The notes beneath the pieces were generated by a model. That model ran no database searches and was not told the origin of the DNA. It saw nothing but the letters and a program-made list of their open reading frames with translations. Source: Thiodiazotropha sp040507225 (GTDB lineage: Bacteria > Pseudomonadota > Gammaproteobacteria > Chromatiales > Chromatiaceae). Taken from it: DNA of 64,000 nt. Made by a program: the position numbers and the translations under genes. Every line of letters begins with the position of its first letter. The first letter of the stretch is position 1. Location: the NCBI GenBank assembly GCA_040507225.1, contig JBEVVG010000001.1, positions 558,001 through 622,000 of the forward strand, given 5' to 3'. This document shows positions 17,735 through 27,379 of the stretch, piece by piece.

Positions 17735-20700
17735 ATGAGCACGGACCGCCATCGGCTGGCCCGGCGACTGCGCAATCTGAAGCAGGGCCGCAACAAACCG
17801 GCCGATTATTCCCAGCGACTGCTTGAGCTGTGGCAGCAGATACGGGCGTCCCAGGAACGCCTGACAGCGCGCAAGGCTTCATTGCCGGAACCCGGATTCC
17901 CGTCGGAACTGCCGATCACCCAGCGCCTGGATGAAATCAAGCGCCTGATTGCAGAACATCAGGTGGTGATTCTCTGCGGCGAGACCGGTTCCGGTAAATC
18001 GACCCAGCTGCCGAAGATCTGTCTGAGTCTCGGGCGAGGGGTCTCCGGGTTCATCGGGCATACCCAGCCACGGCGCATGGCTGCCCGGTCTCTGGCCTCC
18101 CGAATCGCCGCAGAGCTGGACTCGGCAACCGGAGAGCAGGTCGGTTACAAGGTTCGTTTCAGTGACCGGATCGGCGCCAACACCCATGTCAAACTGATGA
18201 CCGACGGTATCCTGTTGGCGGAAATCCAGCAGGACCCCTATCTCAATCAGTACGATACCCTGATTATCGACGAGGCCCATGAGCGCAGTCTCAACATCGA
18301 TTTCATTCTCGGCTATCTCAGGCAATTGCTGCCCAGGCGCCCGGATCTCAAGCTGATCGTAACTTCCGCCACCATCGATCCACAGCGATTTTCCGAGCAC
18401 TTCGGCGCAGCGCCGATCATCGAGGTATCCGGACGCACCTACCCGGTCGAAGTGCGTTACCGTCCGCCTGTGGAAGATTCGGAAAACGAACGTGACGATC
18501 CCATGCAGCAGGCAGTACTGGATGCGGTTGACGAACTGTCAACCCGGGATCGGGGGGATATTCTGGTATTTCTCAGCGGCGAACGGGAAATTCGGGAGAC
18601 CGCCGAAAGTCTACGCAAGCACAAACTGCAGGCCACGGAGGTGGTACCCCTGTATGCACGCCTCAGTCTTGCGGAGCAGGCGCGGGTGTTCAAGCCGCAC
18701 ACCAGCCGTCGCATCGTGCTTGCTACCAATGTGGCCGAGACCTCCCTGACCGTACCCGGGATACGCTACGTGATCGATACTGGGTTCGCGCGGATCAGCC
18801 GTTACAGCCACCGCAGCAAGGTGCAGCGCCTGCCGGTAGAGCGGGTCGCCCAGGCCTCCGCCGATCAGCGCAAGGGACGTTGCGGGCGGGTTGCCGCCGG
18901 TATCTGCATTCGCCTTTATTCGGAGGAGGATTATGCCGACCGCCCGGCGTATACCGAACCTGAAATCCAACGCACCAACCTGGCCTCGGTGATCCTGCAG
19001 ATGAAGCTGCTGAGGCTCGGTGAGATTGCCGATTTTCCATTCATTGATCCCCCGGATGCACGCCTGATCAAGGACGGCTACCGGGTTCTGGAGGAGATCG
19101 GTGCGGTGGATGGCCTGCGAAAGGTCACCCGTCTGGGACGCCAGCTGGCCCGACTACCCGTGGATCCACGCATCGGACGAATGCTCCTGGAGGCTGCCCA
19201 CCAGCATTGCCTGCGGGAGATCCTGGTCATCGCCTCGGCCTTGAGCATTCAGGATCCCCGGGACAGGCCTCTGGAGTACCGAGCCCAGGCGGATCAGGCG
19301 CATGCCTCGTTTCGCCACGAACAGTCCGATTTCATGACCTTTCTGGGTCTGTGGAAGTTGGTTGAGGAACAACGCCGGCATCTCTCCAAGCGAAAGTTTC
19401 ACGCTTGGTGCAAACAGCAGTTTCTCTCCTGGAACCGGCTTCAGGAGTGGCATGATACACACACCCAGCTGCGTGCTCAGATGCACGAGATGAGTTATCG
19501 GGAAAACCAGGCTGAATCCGCTTATGAGGAGGTCCACCAGGCCCTGCTCAGCGGACTGTTGAGCCAGATCGGCTTCAAGAGCCAGGGCCATGATTACCTG
19601 GGGGCGCGCAATACCCGGTTTTATATCTATCCGGGTTCCGGCCTGTTCAGGAAGCAGCCGAAGTGGGTGATGGCCGCGGAACTGGTGGAGACCACCAAAC
19701 TGTATGCCCGTACCCTGGCACAGATCCAGCCGGAATGGATCGAGCGGGCCGCCGGACACCTGCTCAAGCGCAGCTATTCCGAACCGCACTGGGAGCGTAA
19801 ACGGGGACAGGTGGCGGGTTACGAAAAGGTCACCCTGTTTGGTCTAACTCTGGTAGCCCGGCGCAAGATCAATTTCAGTCCAGTCGATCCGGTGGTGGCG
19901 CGCGAAATCTTTATCCGTTCCGCCCTGGTGGATGGGGATTTCCATACCCGAGCGCCGTTCTGGCGGCATAATCAAGAACTCATCGCGGACGTGCATGACC
20001 TGGAGGCCAAGTCCAGGCGGCGGGACATTCTGGTGGACGAGGAGCGGATCTACGAGTTTTATGATCAGAGGGTGCCGCAGGGAATCTCCACCACGCCCGA
20101 GTTTGAAAAGTGGCTGCGCGCGCACTCGAATAAGCATCCCAAGCAACTCTATCTTTCGCAGCAGGACCTGTTGCGCAGTGGCTCGGAGAACGTACAGACA
20201 CATCTGTTTCCTGACAGTCTGGATCTGAACGGCATGCAACTGCCCCTGGAATACCATTTCGATCCGGGGCAGTCCGCGGATGGCGTGACACTGGTGGTTC
20301 CCCAGGACGTATTGAACCAGGTCAGCGAGGCACGTCTGCAATGGCTGGTGCCCGGACTGCTGCGGGAGCGGGTGATTACCCTGATCCGCAGCCTGCCGAA
20401 ACAGTTGCGCCGCGCCTTCGTTCCGGTACCCGATTATGCGGATGCCTGTCTCGAGGGGCTGCAGCCTGGCGATCGCCCATTGATTCAGGTGCTGGGCGAA
20501 AGGCTCAAGCAGTTGACCGGGGTGCACATTCCTGAAGATGCCTGGGACAGCACGGACATCGCACCCCATCTGCAGATGCGCCTGCGGGTGATCGATGCGC
20601 AGGGAAAGGCGCTGGATACCAGTCGGGATCTGGTGGCGCTGAAAAAACGATATGCCACCCAGTCGCAGGATCCGCACCGTCATCTGAATGCCCCGGAGTT

Positions 20701-21595
20701 GGAGCGCAGTGACATCAAAAGTTGGGATTTTCCGGACTTGCCCGAGCAGTTGGCGATCGAACAGGGCGGCATTCGGCTGCAGGGTTATCCCGCACTGGTG
20801 GATGAGGGTGATTCGGTGTCGATACGCCTGCTGGACGCACAATTCACGGCTCGACGGGCGCATCAGGCAGGGATTCGGCGCCTGTTGATGCTCAACATGC
20901 CCCGTGACATCCGCTACCTGCGTAAGAACCTTCCTCATCTCGAACGTCTCAGACTGCTGTATGCCAAGGTGCCCCGGGAATCCACTGCGGAAGCGACCGC
21001 GAAAGGCAGGGATCTCGAGGATGATCTGGTCAGCTTCATTCTCGATCAGACGTTTCTCAATAATCAGCCTGAAATCCGCGATGCGCAGACCTTCAGGGCG
21101 AGGGTCGATGCGGGCAAGGCACAGATGATGAGCCTGGCGAATCAATGGTGTGATCAACTGCTGCGTATCCTGGAGGCCTATCATCAGGCGCGGACCGCGG
21201 TCGCGGGAATTACCCAGATCAACTGGATGAGTTCCGCAAAGGATATGCAGGATCAGCTCAACCGACTGGTTTACCGTGGGTTTTTGCAAAAGGTTGGGGA
21301 GTCTCATCTGCGTGAATACCCACGCTACCTGGCGGGTGTCAGCAAACGGGTCGGCAAACTGGCCCAGGCAGCCGCGCGGGATCAGCAGCGGATGCGGGAA
21401 ATGGCGGAGTTACAGCGTAAATGGGAGCAGTGGGATGATCAGCTGCGCAGGGAACAGAGGGATGATGAGCGGGTCGAGGAACTGCGCTGGGCCCTGGAGG
21501 AGTTGCGAATCTCCCTGTTCGCCCAGGAGTTGGGTACCCAGTACCCGGTTTCGGTCAAGAGACTGGAAAAACGTGTCCGGGAACTGGGATTCTGA
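17735..21595 (+). CDS. hrpA: ATP-dependent RNA helicase HrpA
   Basis: DEAH-box RNA helicase, linked in other bacteria to mRNA processing and rescue of stalled ribosomes. From ATG 17735 it has 1286 residues, close to E. coli HrpA. Motif I 'GETGSGKS' holds Lys88, DEAH is at 179-182, 'SATID' is motif III and 'QRKGRCGR' is motif VI; then come the HA2 and OB-fold domains and the long DUF3418 C-terminal region. The frame is open upstream to 17579, but only ATG 17735 has a Shine-Dalgarno (GAGGG, 4 bases before). It stands alone. Confidence 0.95.
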   Translation: MSTDRHRLARRLRNLKQGRNKPADYSQRLLELWQQIRASQERLTARKASLPEPGFPSELPITQRLDEIKRLIAEHQVVILCGETGSGKSTQLPKICLSLGRGVSGFIGHTQPRRMAARSLASRIAAELDSATGEQVGYKVRFSDRIGANTHVKLMTDGILLAEIQQDPYLNQYDTLIIDEAHERSLNIDFILGYLRQLLPRRPDLKLIVTSATIDPQRFSEHFGAAPIIEVSGRTYPVEVRYRPPVEDSENERDDPMQQAVLDAVDELSTRDRGDILVFLSGEREIRETAESLRKHKLQATEVVPLYARLSLAEQARVFKPHTSRRIVLATNVAETSLTVPGIRYVIDTGFARISRYSHRSKVQRLPVERVAQASADQRKGRCGRVAAGICIRLYSEEDYADRPAYTEPEIQRTNLASVILQMKLLRLGEIADFPFIDPPDARLIKDGYRVLEEIGAVDGLRKVTRLGRQLARLPVDPRIGRMLLEAAHQHCLREILVIASALSIQDPRDRPLEYRAQADQAHASFRHEQSDFMTFLGLWKLVEEQRRHLSKRKFHAWCKQQFLSWNRLQEWHDTHTQLRAQMHEMSYRENQAESAYEEVHQALLSGLLSQIGFKSQGHDYLGARNTRFYIYPGSGLFRKQPKWVMAAELVETTKLYARTLAQIQPEWIERAAGHLLKRSYSEPHWERKRGQVAGYEKVTLFGLTLVARRKINFSPVDPVVAREIFIRSALVDGDFHTRAPFWRHNQELIADVHDLEAKSRRRDILVDEERIYEFYDQRVPQGISTTPEFEKWLRAHSNKHPKQLYLSQQDLLRSGSENVQTHLFPDSLDLNGMQLPLEYHFDPGQSADGVTLVVPQDVLNQVSEARLQWLVPGLLRERVITLIRSLPKQLRRAFVPVPDYADACLEGLQPGDRPLIQVLGERLKQLTGVHIPEDAWDSTDIAPHLQMRLRVIDAQGKALDTSRDLVALKKRYATQSQDPHRHLNAPELERSDIKSWDFPDLPEQLAIEQGGIRLQGYPALVDEGDSVSIRLLDAQFTARRAHQAGIRRLLMLNMPRDIRYLRKNLPHLERLRLLYAKVPRESTAEATAKGRDLEDDLVSFILDQTFLNNQPEIRDAQTFRARVDAGKAQMMSLANQWCDQLLRILEAYHQARTAVAGITQINWMSSAKDMQDQLNRLVYRGFLQKVGESHLREYPRYLAGVSKRVGKLAQAAARDQQRMREMAELQRKWEQWDDQLRREQRDDERVEELRWALEELRISLFAQELGTQYPVSVKRLEKRVRELGF

Positions 21596-21682
21596 TTCTG
21601 CATCGATCCCTGTCGGGATGGCTGTGGCAGCCGGGGCCAGATTGGTTAAAATACGGCATCTGTTAGCACTGCTTGGGGGAAT

Positions 21683-22174
21683 ATGATGACGGCTTGTTAC
21701 TGTGGTTCGGGACAGGATTTCGATGCCTGCTGCGGTCCGATACTCGAGGATACGAATCCGGCCCAGACCGCGGAAGCCCTGATGAGGGCGCGATATACCG
21801 CATTCGTCGTCAACAAGCCCGAATTTCTGCATGATTCCCTGCATCCGGATCACCGTCATGATCATGACCTCACCGCGACCCGACGCTGGGCGGAGAACTC
21901 CCAGTGGGTGAAGCTGGAAGTGGTCGACTCTGAACAAGGCGCCGAAACGGATGAGGAAGGCCGCGTCGAGTTCATTGCCACCTACAAGGAAAAGGGGTTC
22001 ACCCGGTCGCATCACGAGATCAGCCGCTTCGTCAAACAGGACGGGCGCTGGTACTTCGTGGACGGTGCCCTGGTGGCGCCCAAAACCGAGGTTCGTTCAC
22101 AACCCAAGGTGGGGCGCAACGATCCCTGTCCCTGTGGCAGTGGCAAAAAATACAAAAAGTGCTGTGGAGCCTGA
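21683..22174 (+). CDS. YchJ-family protein with two SEC-C metal-binding motifs
   Basis: Protein of 163 residues with an NTF2-like YchJ core between two Cys-rich zinc motifs: N-terminal 'CYCGSGQDFDACCG' (residues 5-18) and C-terminal 'CPCGSGKKYKKCCG'. The C-terminal motif is the same type that lets SecA bind SecB or ribosomes. The function of the family is not established. Start is the first of two ATGs, right after GGGGGAAT. It is a single gene between hrpA and the lytic transglycosylase. Confidence 0.88.
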   Translation: MMTACYCGSGQDFDACCGPILEDTNPAQTAEALMRARYTAFVVNKPEFLHDSLHPDHRHDHDLTATRRWAENSQWVKLEVVDSEQGAETDEEGRVEFIATYKEKGFTRSHHEISRFVKQDGRWYFVDGALVAPKTEVRSQPKVGRNDPCPCGSGKKYKKCCGA

Positions 22175-22288
22175 ACGCCTGGCAAACCGCGGGCGGTTCA
22201 AGTTTCTTCGCTTCAGGCCGACTATAGGTTCAGGCTTCGCGAAGCCCAAGGATTGGTGTTAGACGGAATAGTACACAGGTCAGTCGTC

Positions 22289-22927
22289 GTGAGAACAGAG
22301 AAGAGAACCCTCAGCCGGTATGGGAGATGGCTCCTGTTGTGCGGGGCGCTGTGTGTACCGTTCACCGTGCAGGCGGAAATCTTCAAGTACCTGGGTCCTG
22401 ATGGCGGGGTCCATTTCACCGACAAGCCGATGAAAGGCAATTATCGCCTGGTGTGGCGCAGTGGCCGGGATAAGAAACGTGCCAGCCGCAGCCGTGTCAG
22501 CCTGGAGAGGATGCGTCAGAACAAGGCCAGGGTTTCCCCCTTTATTGACGATATTGCGAAGCAGTATCACCTGCATCCGGGGCTGTTGCACGCCATCGTG
22601 CTGGTCGAGTCCGCGTATGATCCCAGTGCATTGTCGCGTAAAGGCGCTCAGGGCCTGATGCAATTGATGCCCGCCACGGCGCAGCGCTATGGGGTGGATG
22701 ATTCCTATGATCCGCAACAGAACCTGCGGGGTGGGGCGCAGTATCTGAAAGACCTCCTGCAACTCTTTGAGTTTGACATCAAACTGGCCTTGGCGGCATA
22801 CAATGCGGGTGAGAATGCGGTGATCAAATACGGGAAGAAGATTCCGCCCTATCCGGAAACGGAAAATTACGTAAAGAAGGTGCTGGACGCCTTCGACAAG
22901 AATCGCCTGGCAATGGTCAACAGCTGA
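22289..22927 (+). CDS. Lytic transglycosylase (SLT domain) with DUF4124-like N-terminus
   Basis: Periplasmic murein-cleaving enzyme. From GTG 22289 it has 212 residues: signal peptide ending at about 'TVQA', a short DUF4124-type segment ('IFKYLGPDGGVHFTDKP'), then an SLT domain with the catalytic Glu107 in 'VLVESAYDPSA', 'GLMQLMPATAQRYG' and 'ALAAYNAGENAV'. The frame continues upstream to a TTG at 22253, but that would put extra residues before the signal peptide. It converges on the PilZ gene. Confidence 0.9.
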   Translation: MRTEKRTLSRYGRWLLLCGALCVPFTVQAEIFKYLGPDGGVHFTDKPMKGNYRLVWRSGRDKKRASRSRVSLERMRQNKARVSPFIDDIAKQYHLHPGLLHAIVLVESAYDPSALSRKGAQGLMQLMPATAQRYGVDDSYDPQQNLRGGAQYLKDLLQLFEFDIKLALAAYNAGENAVIKYGKKIPPYPETENYVKKVLDAFDKNRLAMVNS

Positions 22928-22967
22928 GTAGAACCCGATCCTCGCAGTGACGATCCGTAGTGGGTCG

Positions 22968-23309
22968 CTATTCCTCCGAGTACCAGTTGAGCACCATCTG
23001 ATCAATGCTCAAAACGTCTTCGTTTTCGATATCGATGATGTGAAACCCACTCCAATAGCTGTTGGGTTGTGTCGCCTCGGTGCACCACACCGCTTCAGCG
23101 CCGAATTTGATCGGCTGTTTGTCCTGGGATTCGGGATCCGTCAGTTTGAGCTGATAGACGGAGCCTGCGACCATCGGTTCCTCGCTAAGCAGCATGAAAC
23201 CCTCCGCACTGATGTTCACCACACGACCGACCTGGTTGCCGGTTATCTGATCACACACGTCCAGGATCTGATCGGCTGGCTTGCGCGGCGCATGACGTTT
23301 TTCTTGCAT
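22968..23309 (-). CDS. PilZ-domain protein, probable c-di-GMP receptor
   Basis: Single-domain PilZ protein of 113 residues. The binding signatures are present: 'KRHAPRK' near the N-terminus (RxxxR type) and 'NISAEGF' at about residues 43-49 (D/NxSxxG). It should bind cyclic di-GMP, but the partner is unknown. It lies 21 bases downstream of the DUF1631 gene on the same strand, probably co-transcribed. Confidence 0.88.
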   Translation of the reverse strand: MQEKRHAPRKPADQILDVCDQITGNQVGRVVNISAEGFMLLSEEPMVAGSVYQLKLTDPESQDKQPIKFGAEAVWCTEATQPNSYWSGFHIIDIENEDVLSIDQMVLNWYSEE

Positions 23310-23330
23310 GAGACCTGATACTCTTGATTC

Positions 23331-25748
23331 TTATTGCACTTTCTTGCCTTCTTCCTCATCCTCATCGATGAGTTCGCTGGCAAGGTCTTCAGTGGTTTTC
23401 AGGGAGCGTTGCAACATTCTGCGGATCGCATGCAAAGTCCTTTCAACGAAGGGGTCGCCACTGTCTTCGAGAATGGTGGACTCTCCCTTGAGAATCTCCT
23501 GGGCAAGGGTTCTCAGAGGTTTGATGGCAGTCTGAACTCCCGCCCGGTCAACGAACATGCAGGAAGCGGTCAGCGGGCTCAACCAGGAGAGTTTCACTTT
23601 CTGGGTGCCACCCGTCTGGTTGTCGCGGATTTCGAACCAGGTGCCGAAGCGGATCTTGCGAAGCTTCTCCATCATCGCCTCTTCGTCTTCGGGGATGGTT
23701 TCCTCTTCCGCAGGCGTACCGACCTCGACCAGTCTGGGTTTGCCGGGAACCCCTTCCAATCTGGAGGGGGTCTCATCGGCAAGCGCCGACGGTTCGGATA
23801 TCTCACGGGTGTGCTGGTCTGAGGCCTCCTGGGAGGCGAGGTGAGCCGATTCCGCACTGCTCAACAATTCGAACAGAGTCTTGCATTTCTCCTGATGAAA
23901 ACCACCCAGGGAGGCCAGACCCTCTTCAATGGAATGGCGTAGATCGGGCAGAGTCCGATCGAGTTCCTCTTTCTCTTTTTCAGTTTTCGGCTCGAAGGTC
24001 CAGGCGATTTCGTCGGCGATGCGCAACGCCTCGTTCCAGTCTTCGCTCATTTCCCCATCGGGATGGCGCAGTAGGACGAAGATCAACTTGTCCACCCAGG
24101 TCTGTTCGAGGAACTCCTTAACGGCCTTGGGCAGGTTGTCGCTGAAGGAACGGGCCTTCATCTCCTGGGAGGCCCGCTGGCGGGCGATATTCAGCTTCTC
24201 GCGTCCCTTGATCGAATCCTGGGCGCGTTTTTCAAGGATGTCGGTCTTGCGCCGGAATTCGTCCATGCGCTTTTTGAAATTTTCCAACAGGGTGCCCAAC
24301 AGGCTGACATTGTCGGAGAACTCCTTGAGCACCCGGTCGACCACGTTCTGCATGTCCGGGTAGATTCCCCGTTTCAGATTGCGTTCGTCGATCCAGTGGC
24401 TGCCGGCCTCGACCAGCGAATCGAGCAGTTGCCGTGCTTCGTGGCTGCTGTCGGTCAGCAGTCGACGGTCGATGATCGCGACTTTCAGATAGGGGGTGTG
24501 GAGATGGCTGATCAGGGCCTTGGCGACCGCCGGTAGAACCGGATCGTTGAGCATGTACTCGAACAGCATGCCGACCAGGTCTATGGTGTCCTCATCGGCC
24601 GCCTCCAGACGGTCGGCACCGACCACGGCATAGAGTTTATGGCGTTCCTCGGCAAGGGTATGTTTCACCCGGGTCAGGAACTGCTCATCGACTTCAATGT
24701 TCGACAGGTTGGTGCCCGGCGCGTTGATATCCGGTACCAGATCGGATCTCTGGGCCGGTTGAATCTGATCCAGTGCATCGACCAGGTTTTCACGGCTGGC
24801 CGGGGGCACGCTGCCGAGTTCCCGACCGGCGGCCTGTGCCGCAGCGGCCTTCGCCTTGAGTTTCTCCGGGGAATCCTGGCGGCGGTTGGCCATCATCTCC
24901 AGGATCGAACCGAACAACTCCTCGCCCAGTTCCTCCTGAGTCTGTTCCTGCACCTGTTCCGGCTGTTCTTTCTCCTCTTCACCGGCGAGGGATTTCTCAT
25001 AGGGGGTTTTCTGGATCGTAGGCCGCAGGTGGGGCAGTACCCCGGCCTCTTTCAGACTGTTGTTGAAGTCGTCATAGATCGAACCCAGTTGCTTGAGCAC
25101 GAACTTGTCGAACAGCACCAGCACGATGACTTTGATGCGGGATTCCAGATTCAGGGCGTCGATCGCGTCATTGAAGGCATGTGCGAGATGATGGGGCCCC
25201 GAGGGAATCTGTTTGTGTTTCACACTGCGGCCGCCACTGACCACGCTGAGGCGTTGTCCCAGGGCGTACAACTGTGAGCGGTGAGTGCCGACCGTGCGGC
25301 TGATCATGTTTTCCAGGGCAGTATTGACATCCATGGAGTCATGGTCGATCAGTTCCAGTTCCGTATCCTCATCGAGGTTGGAAAAACTGTCGTTGTCCCC
25401 CGGTTCGTGCCAGAACTCGCTGAACCCTTCGCTGACCCGTTCCCGAAACTCGTATTCCACCAGGCCGTGACGGTTGCGAATCAGGGCCATGGCTTCAAAA
25501 AAGCGGTTTTGAACCTCGTTGGTCTCTGCTTTCTGAGCGAAACTGGTGAGTGCCTTGTCCGTGTTGTTGAACAACTCGGTGAGCAGTGCATTGAGGAAGA
25601 CCAGAGCGGTGTCTTTGCAGCGGTTGAGTAGCGGCTGAAATTGCGTCTGGTACTTGTTGATTCGGTCCTGGGTCGACACGTGTGATGGGTCCTTCGATGG
25701 ATCTGTGACAGTCGTTTTGTTTTGGGGCAGTGCTATCGAACTTCCCAA
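23331..25748 (-). CDS. DUF1631 family protein
   Basis: Large cytoplasmic protein of 805 residues, mainly alpha-helical, matching DUF1631 in its opening region ('LLNRCKDTALVFLNALLTELFNN') and in the helical 'AKALISHLHTPYLKVAIID' part. A Glu/Gln-rich linker sits near 270-290. The last ~100 residues ('RFGTWFEIRDNQTGGTQKVKLSW') look like a small beta-barrel reminiscent of PilZ but without its binding motifs; that is my inference. The start is TTG 25748 with AGG about 6 bases upstream; weak. Function unknown; it shares an operon with a PilZ protein. Confidence 0.85.
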   Translation of the reverse strand: MGSSIALPQNKTTVTDPSKDPSHVSTQDRINKYQTQFQPLLNRCKDTALVFLNALLTELFNNTDKALTSFAQKAETNEVQNRFFEAMALIRNRHGLVEYEFRERVSEGFSEFWHEPGDNDSFSNLDEDTELELIDHDSMDVNTALENMISRTVGTHRSQLYALGQRLSVVSGGRSVKHKQIPSGPHHLAHAFNDAIDALNLESRIKVIVLVLFDKFVLKQLGSIYDDFNNSLKEAGVLPHLRPTIQKTPYEKSLAGEEEKEQPEQVQEQTQEELGEELFGSILEMMANRRQDSPEKLKAKAAAAQAAGRELGSVPPASRENLVDALDQIQPAQRSDLVPDINAPGTNLSNIEVDEQFLTRVKHTLAEERHKLYAVVGADRLEAADEDTIDLVGMLFEYMLNDPVLPAVAKALISHLHTPYLKVAIIDRRLLTDSSHEARQLLDSLVEAGSHWIDERNLKRGIYPDMQNVVDRVLKEFSDNVSLLGTLLENFKKRMDEFRRKTDILEKRAQDSIKGREKLNIARQRASQEMKARSFSDNLPKAVKEFLEQTWVDKLIFVLLRHPDGEMSEDWNEALRIADEIAWTFEPKTEKEKEELDRTLPDLRHSIEEGLASLGGFHQEKCKTLFELLSSAESAHLASQEASDQHTREISEPSALADETPSRLEGVPGKPRLVEVGTPAEEETIPEDEEAMMEKLRKIRFGTWFEIRDNQTGGTQKVKLSWLSPLTASCMFVDRAGVQTAIKPLRTLAQEILKGESTILEDSGDPFVERTLHAIRRMLQRSLKTTEDLASELIDEDEEEGKKVQ

Positions 25749-25855
25749 GGCGCCTACTCAGGCATTTGACCTATTCGAATAAGATTAGCATGAAGAGTCA
25801 GGCATATGAACACTCTGTTGCCGTGCTCACCACAGATCCGGGAGAGGCTGTTTCA

Positions 25856-26077
25856 TCAGTCGTCGCCGATGATTCGTTCTTCCCGGTGGCCGGGGGTGAT
25901 CAGGGTCTCTCCCTGACCCACGGTCTTGGCGAATACCATCCGATAGACTGTGCTGTCATTTTCCTGGTGCGCCATGCGCATGTCCCGGACCTTTTCCCTT
26001 GCGTCCCGGTACTTGACTGCTTCATCAAGGTATTCAGTGGTCTGGTCCGGGTTGATTTTGAAGATATAGTACGGCAT
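25856..26077 (-). CDS. Small protein of unknown function, 73 residues
   Basis: From ATG 26077 the product has 73 residues; an in-frame TTG at 26092 would add five, but GGAG lies about 9 bases before the ATG, which decides the start. It begins 'MPYYIFKI' and has a central charged helix ('YRDAREKVRDMRM') and a basic/acidic tail. It looks like a small conserved gammaproteobacterial protein, but I cannot name a family. It lies 107 bases upstream of DUF1631 on the same strand and is divergent from the HDOD gene. Confidence 0.7.
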   Translation of the reverse strand: MPYYIFKINPDQTTEYLDEAVKYRDAREKVRDMRMAHQENDSTVYRMVFAKTVGQGETLITPGHREERIIGDD

Positions 26078-26418
26078 CAAACGGTTCTCCAAGTCTGCGG
26101 TACAGCGTCCCTGATCAAGCTTTAAGGGGTTGTGTCGCTACTATAAACAGATACCAGGATGATAAACCAGTCTGTGACTAATGAATATCCCTTAGTCCAT
26201 TACAAACAATGGATTAGAATGGGAACTTAGCGCCTTTTCTGGTTGTGCGGGACAGCGCCTGGGTTGATCGTGCCGGTTCGGTTTCCGGGTAGGCTGATGT
26301 GACGGCGCAATCCAAACGACAGCTCTGAGCGGTATTGCAGACAGGATCGCGATGACCCTTTACAGGACAGGGATGGCCGTTTGCCTTTAAACAGCCAGAC
26401 ATCTGAGAGGTGACAGGC
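26078..26418. other. Divergent intergenic region, 341 bases
   Basis: It separates the small minus-strand protein from the HDOD gene. The left part (26130-26220) is AT-rich, with TATAAA at about 26142 and a palindromic stretch CCATT...AATGG near 26197-26212, and probably holds both promoters. No gene is supported. Confidence 0.45.
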
Positions 26419-27297
26419 ATGACTCCCCAGCAACTTGTGCGTGAGATTGAACACCTGGTTTCGCTTCCGGATGTGTGTGTCAAAGTCAATCGCCTCATCG
26501 ATGCACCCAATTACTCCGCGCTGACCCTGGGTGAACTGATCTCCCAGGATACTGACCTGTCGGCCCGGCTCCTGCGGCTGGTCAACAGTGCCTTTTTCAG
26601 TTTGAAGTCACCGGTGGATACCATCTCCCGCGCGATCACCGTGGTTGGCACCGGTGAGGTGCGCAATCTGGTCATGGCAACCACCGCAGCCCGGGTGTTC
26701 ACCGGGATTCCCGGGGATCTGGTGGATATGGCGGAATACTGGCGTTATTCGATCACCACCGGGGTGATGGCGGCGGAACTCGCCAAACAATGTCATGTGC
26801 TGCATAGCGAACGCCTGTTCGTGATGGGGGTGCTGCATGATATCGGTCGTCTGGCAATCTATCTCAAGCTGCCGGATCAGGCCCGGGATATCCTGCTCAT
26901 CGCCGGGGAGGACAACAGTCTGCTGCTGGAAGCGGAGCAGGAAATTCTCGGCTTCGACCATGCCCATGTCGGGCAGGCGCTGCTGGGACAGTGGAAACTG
27001 CCGGAGAGCATCGTGGAAGTGGTGGCTCATCATCACAAACCGTCCGAGTCGAAAAATTATCCGCTGGAGACCTCTTTGCTGCATATTGCCGCATCCCTGG
27101 CGGAGTCTGAAATGCGGGGTCTGGAACCCGAACAAGCGGTCGATCGCATCGAAGGTTTCGCCTGGGAGACCACCCGAATCGATCCCGCGCAACTCAATGA
27201 TCTGCTGGAAACCATGCACGACAAGGTCTTCGAGATCATGGACGTGGTGCTGACACCAAAGCTCAGGACACGTCAGAATCATCCCAGTCAGTCCTGA
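26419..27297 (+). CDS. HDOD-domain signalling protein
   Basis: Cytoplasmic protein of 292 residues that is essentially one HDOD domain, an HD-related fold without nuclease residues, found in signalling proteins ('LSARLLRLVNSAFFSLKSPVDTISRAI', quoted only in part: 'LVNSAFFSL', 'DTISRAITVVG', 'GVLHDIGRLA', 'HHHKPSE'). The 'LHDIG' retains an HD pair. ATG 26419 is preferred over GTG 26410 because GAGAGG (26405-26410) lies 8 bases upstream. Partner unknown. Confidence 0.88.
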   Translation: MTPQQLVREIEHLVSLPDVCVKVNRLIDAPNYSALTLGELISQDTDLSARLLRLVNSAFFSLKSPVDTISRAITVVGTGEVRNLVMATTAARVFTGIPGDLVDMAEYWRYSITTGVMAAELAKQCHVLHSERLFVMGVLHDIGRLAIYLKLPDQARDILLIAGEDNSLLLEAEQEILGFDHAHVGQALLGQWKLPESIVEVVAHHHKPSESKNYPLETSLLHIAASLAESEMRGLEPEQAVDRIEGFAWETTRIDPAQLNDLLETMHDKVFEIMDVVLTPKLRTRQNHPSQS

Positions 27298-27379
27298 TTC
27301 AACCCTCAGCGGGTCCGGGTGAGCGCGGGTAGATAATCCGCGCAGCCGATTTTTCCCAACCAGGGTAGAATTGGGGGCC

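Noticed and set aside
19844..21307. 487-codon open frame antisense to hrpA
   Set aside because: It is the mirror of a GC-rich coding region, with no Shine-Dalgarno and no protein-like domain; hrpA is complete on the other strand.
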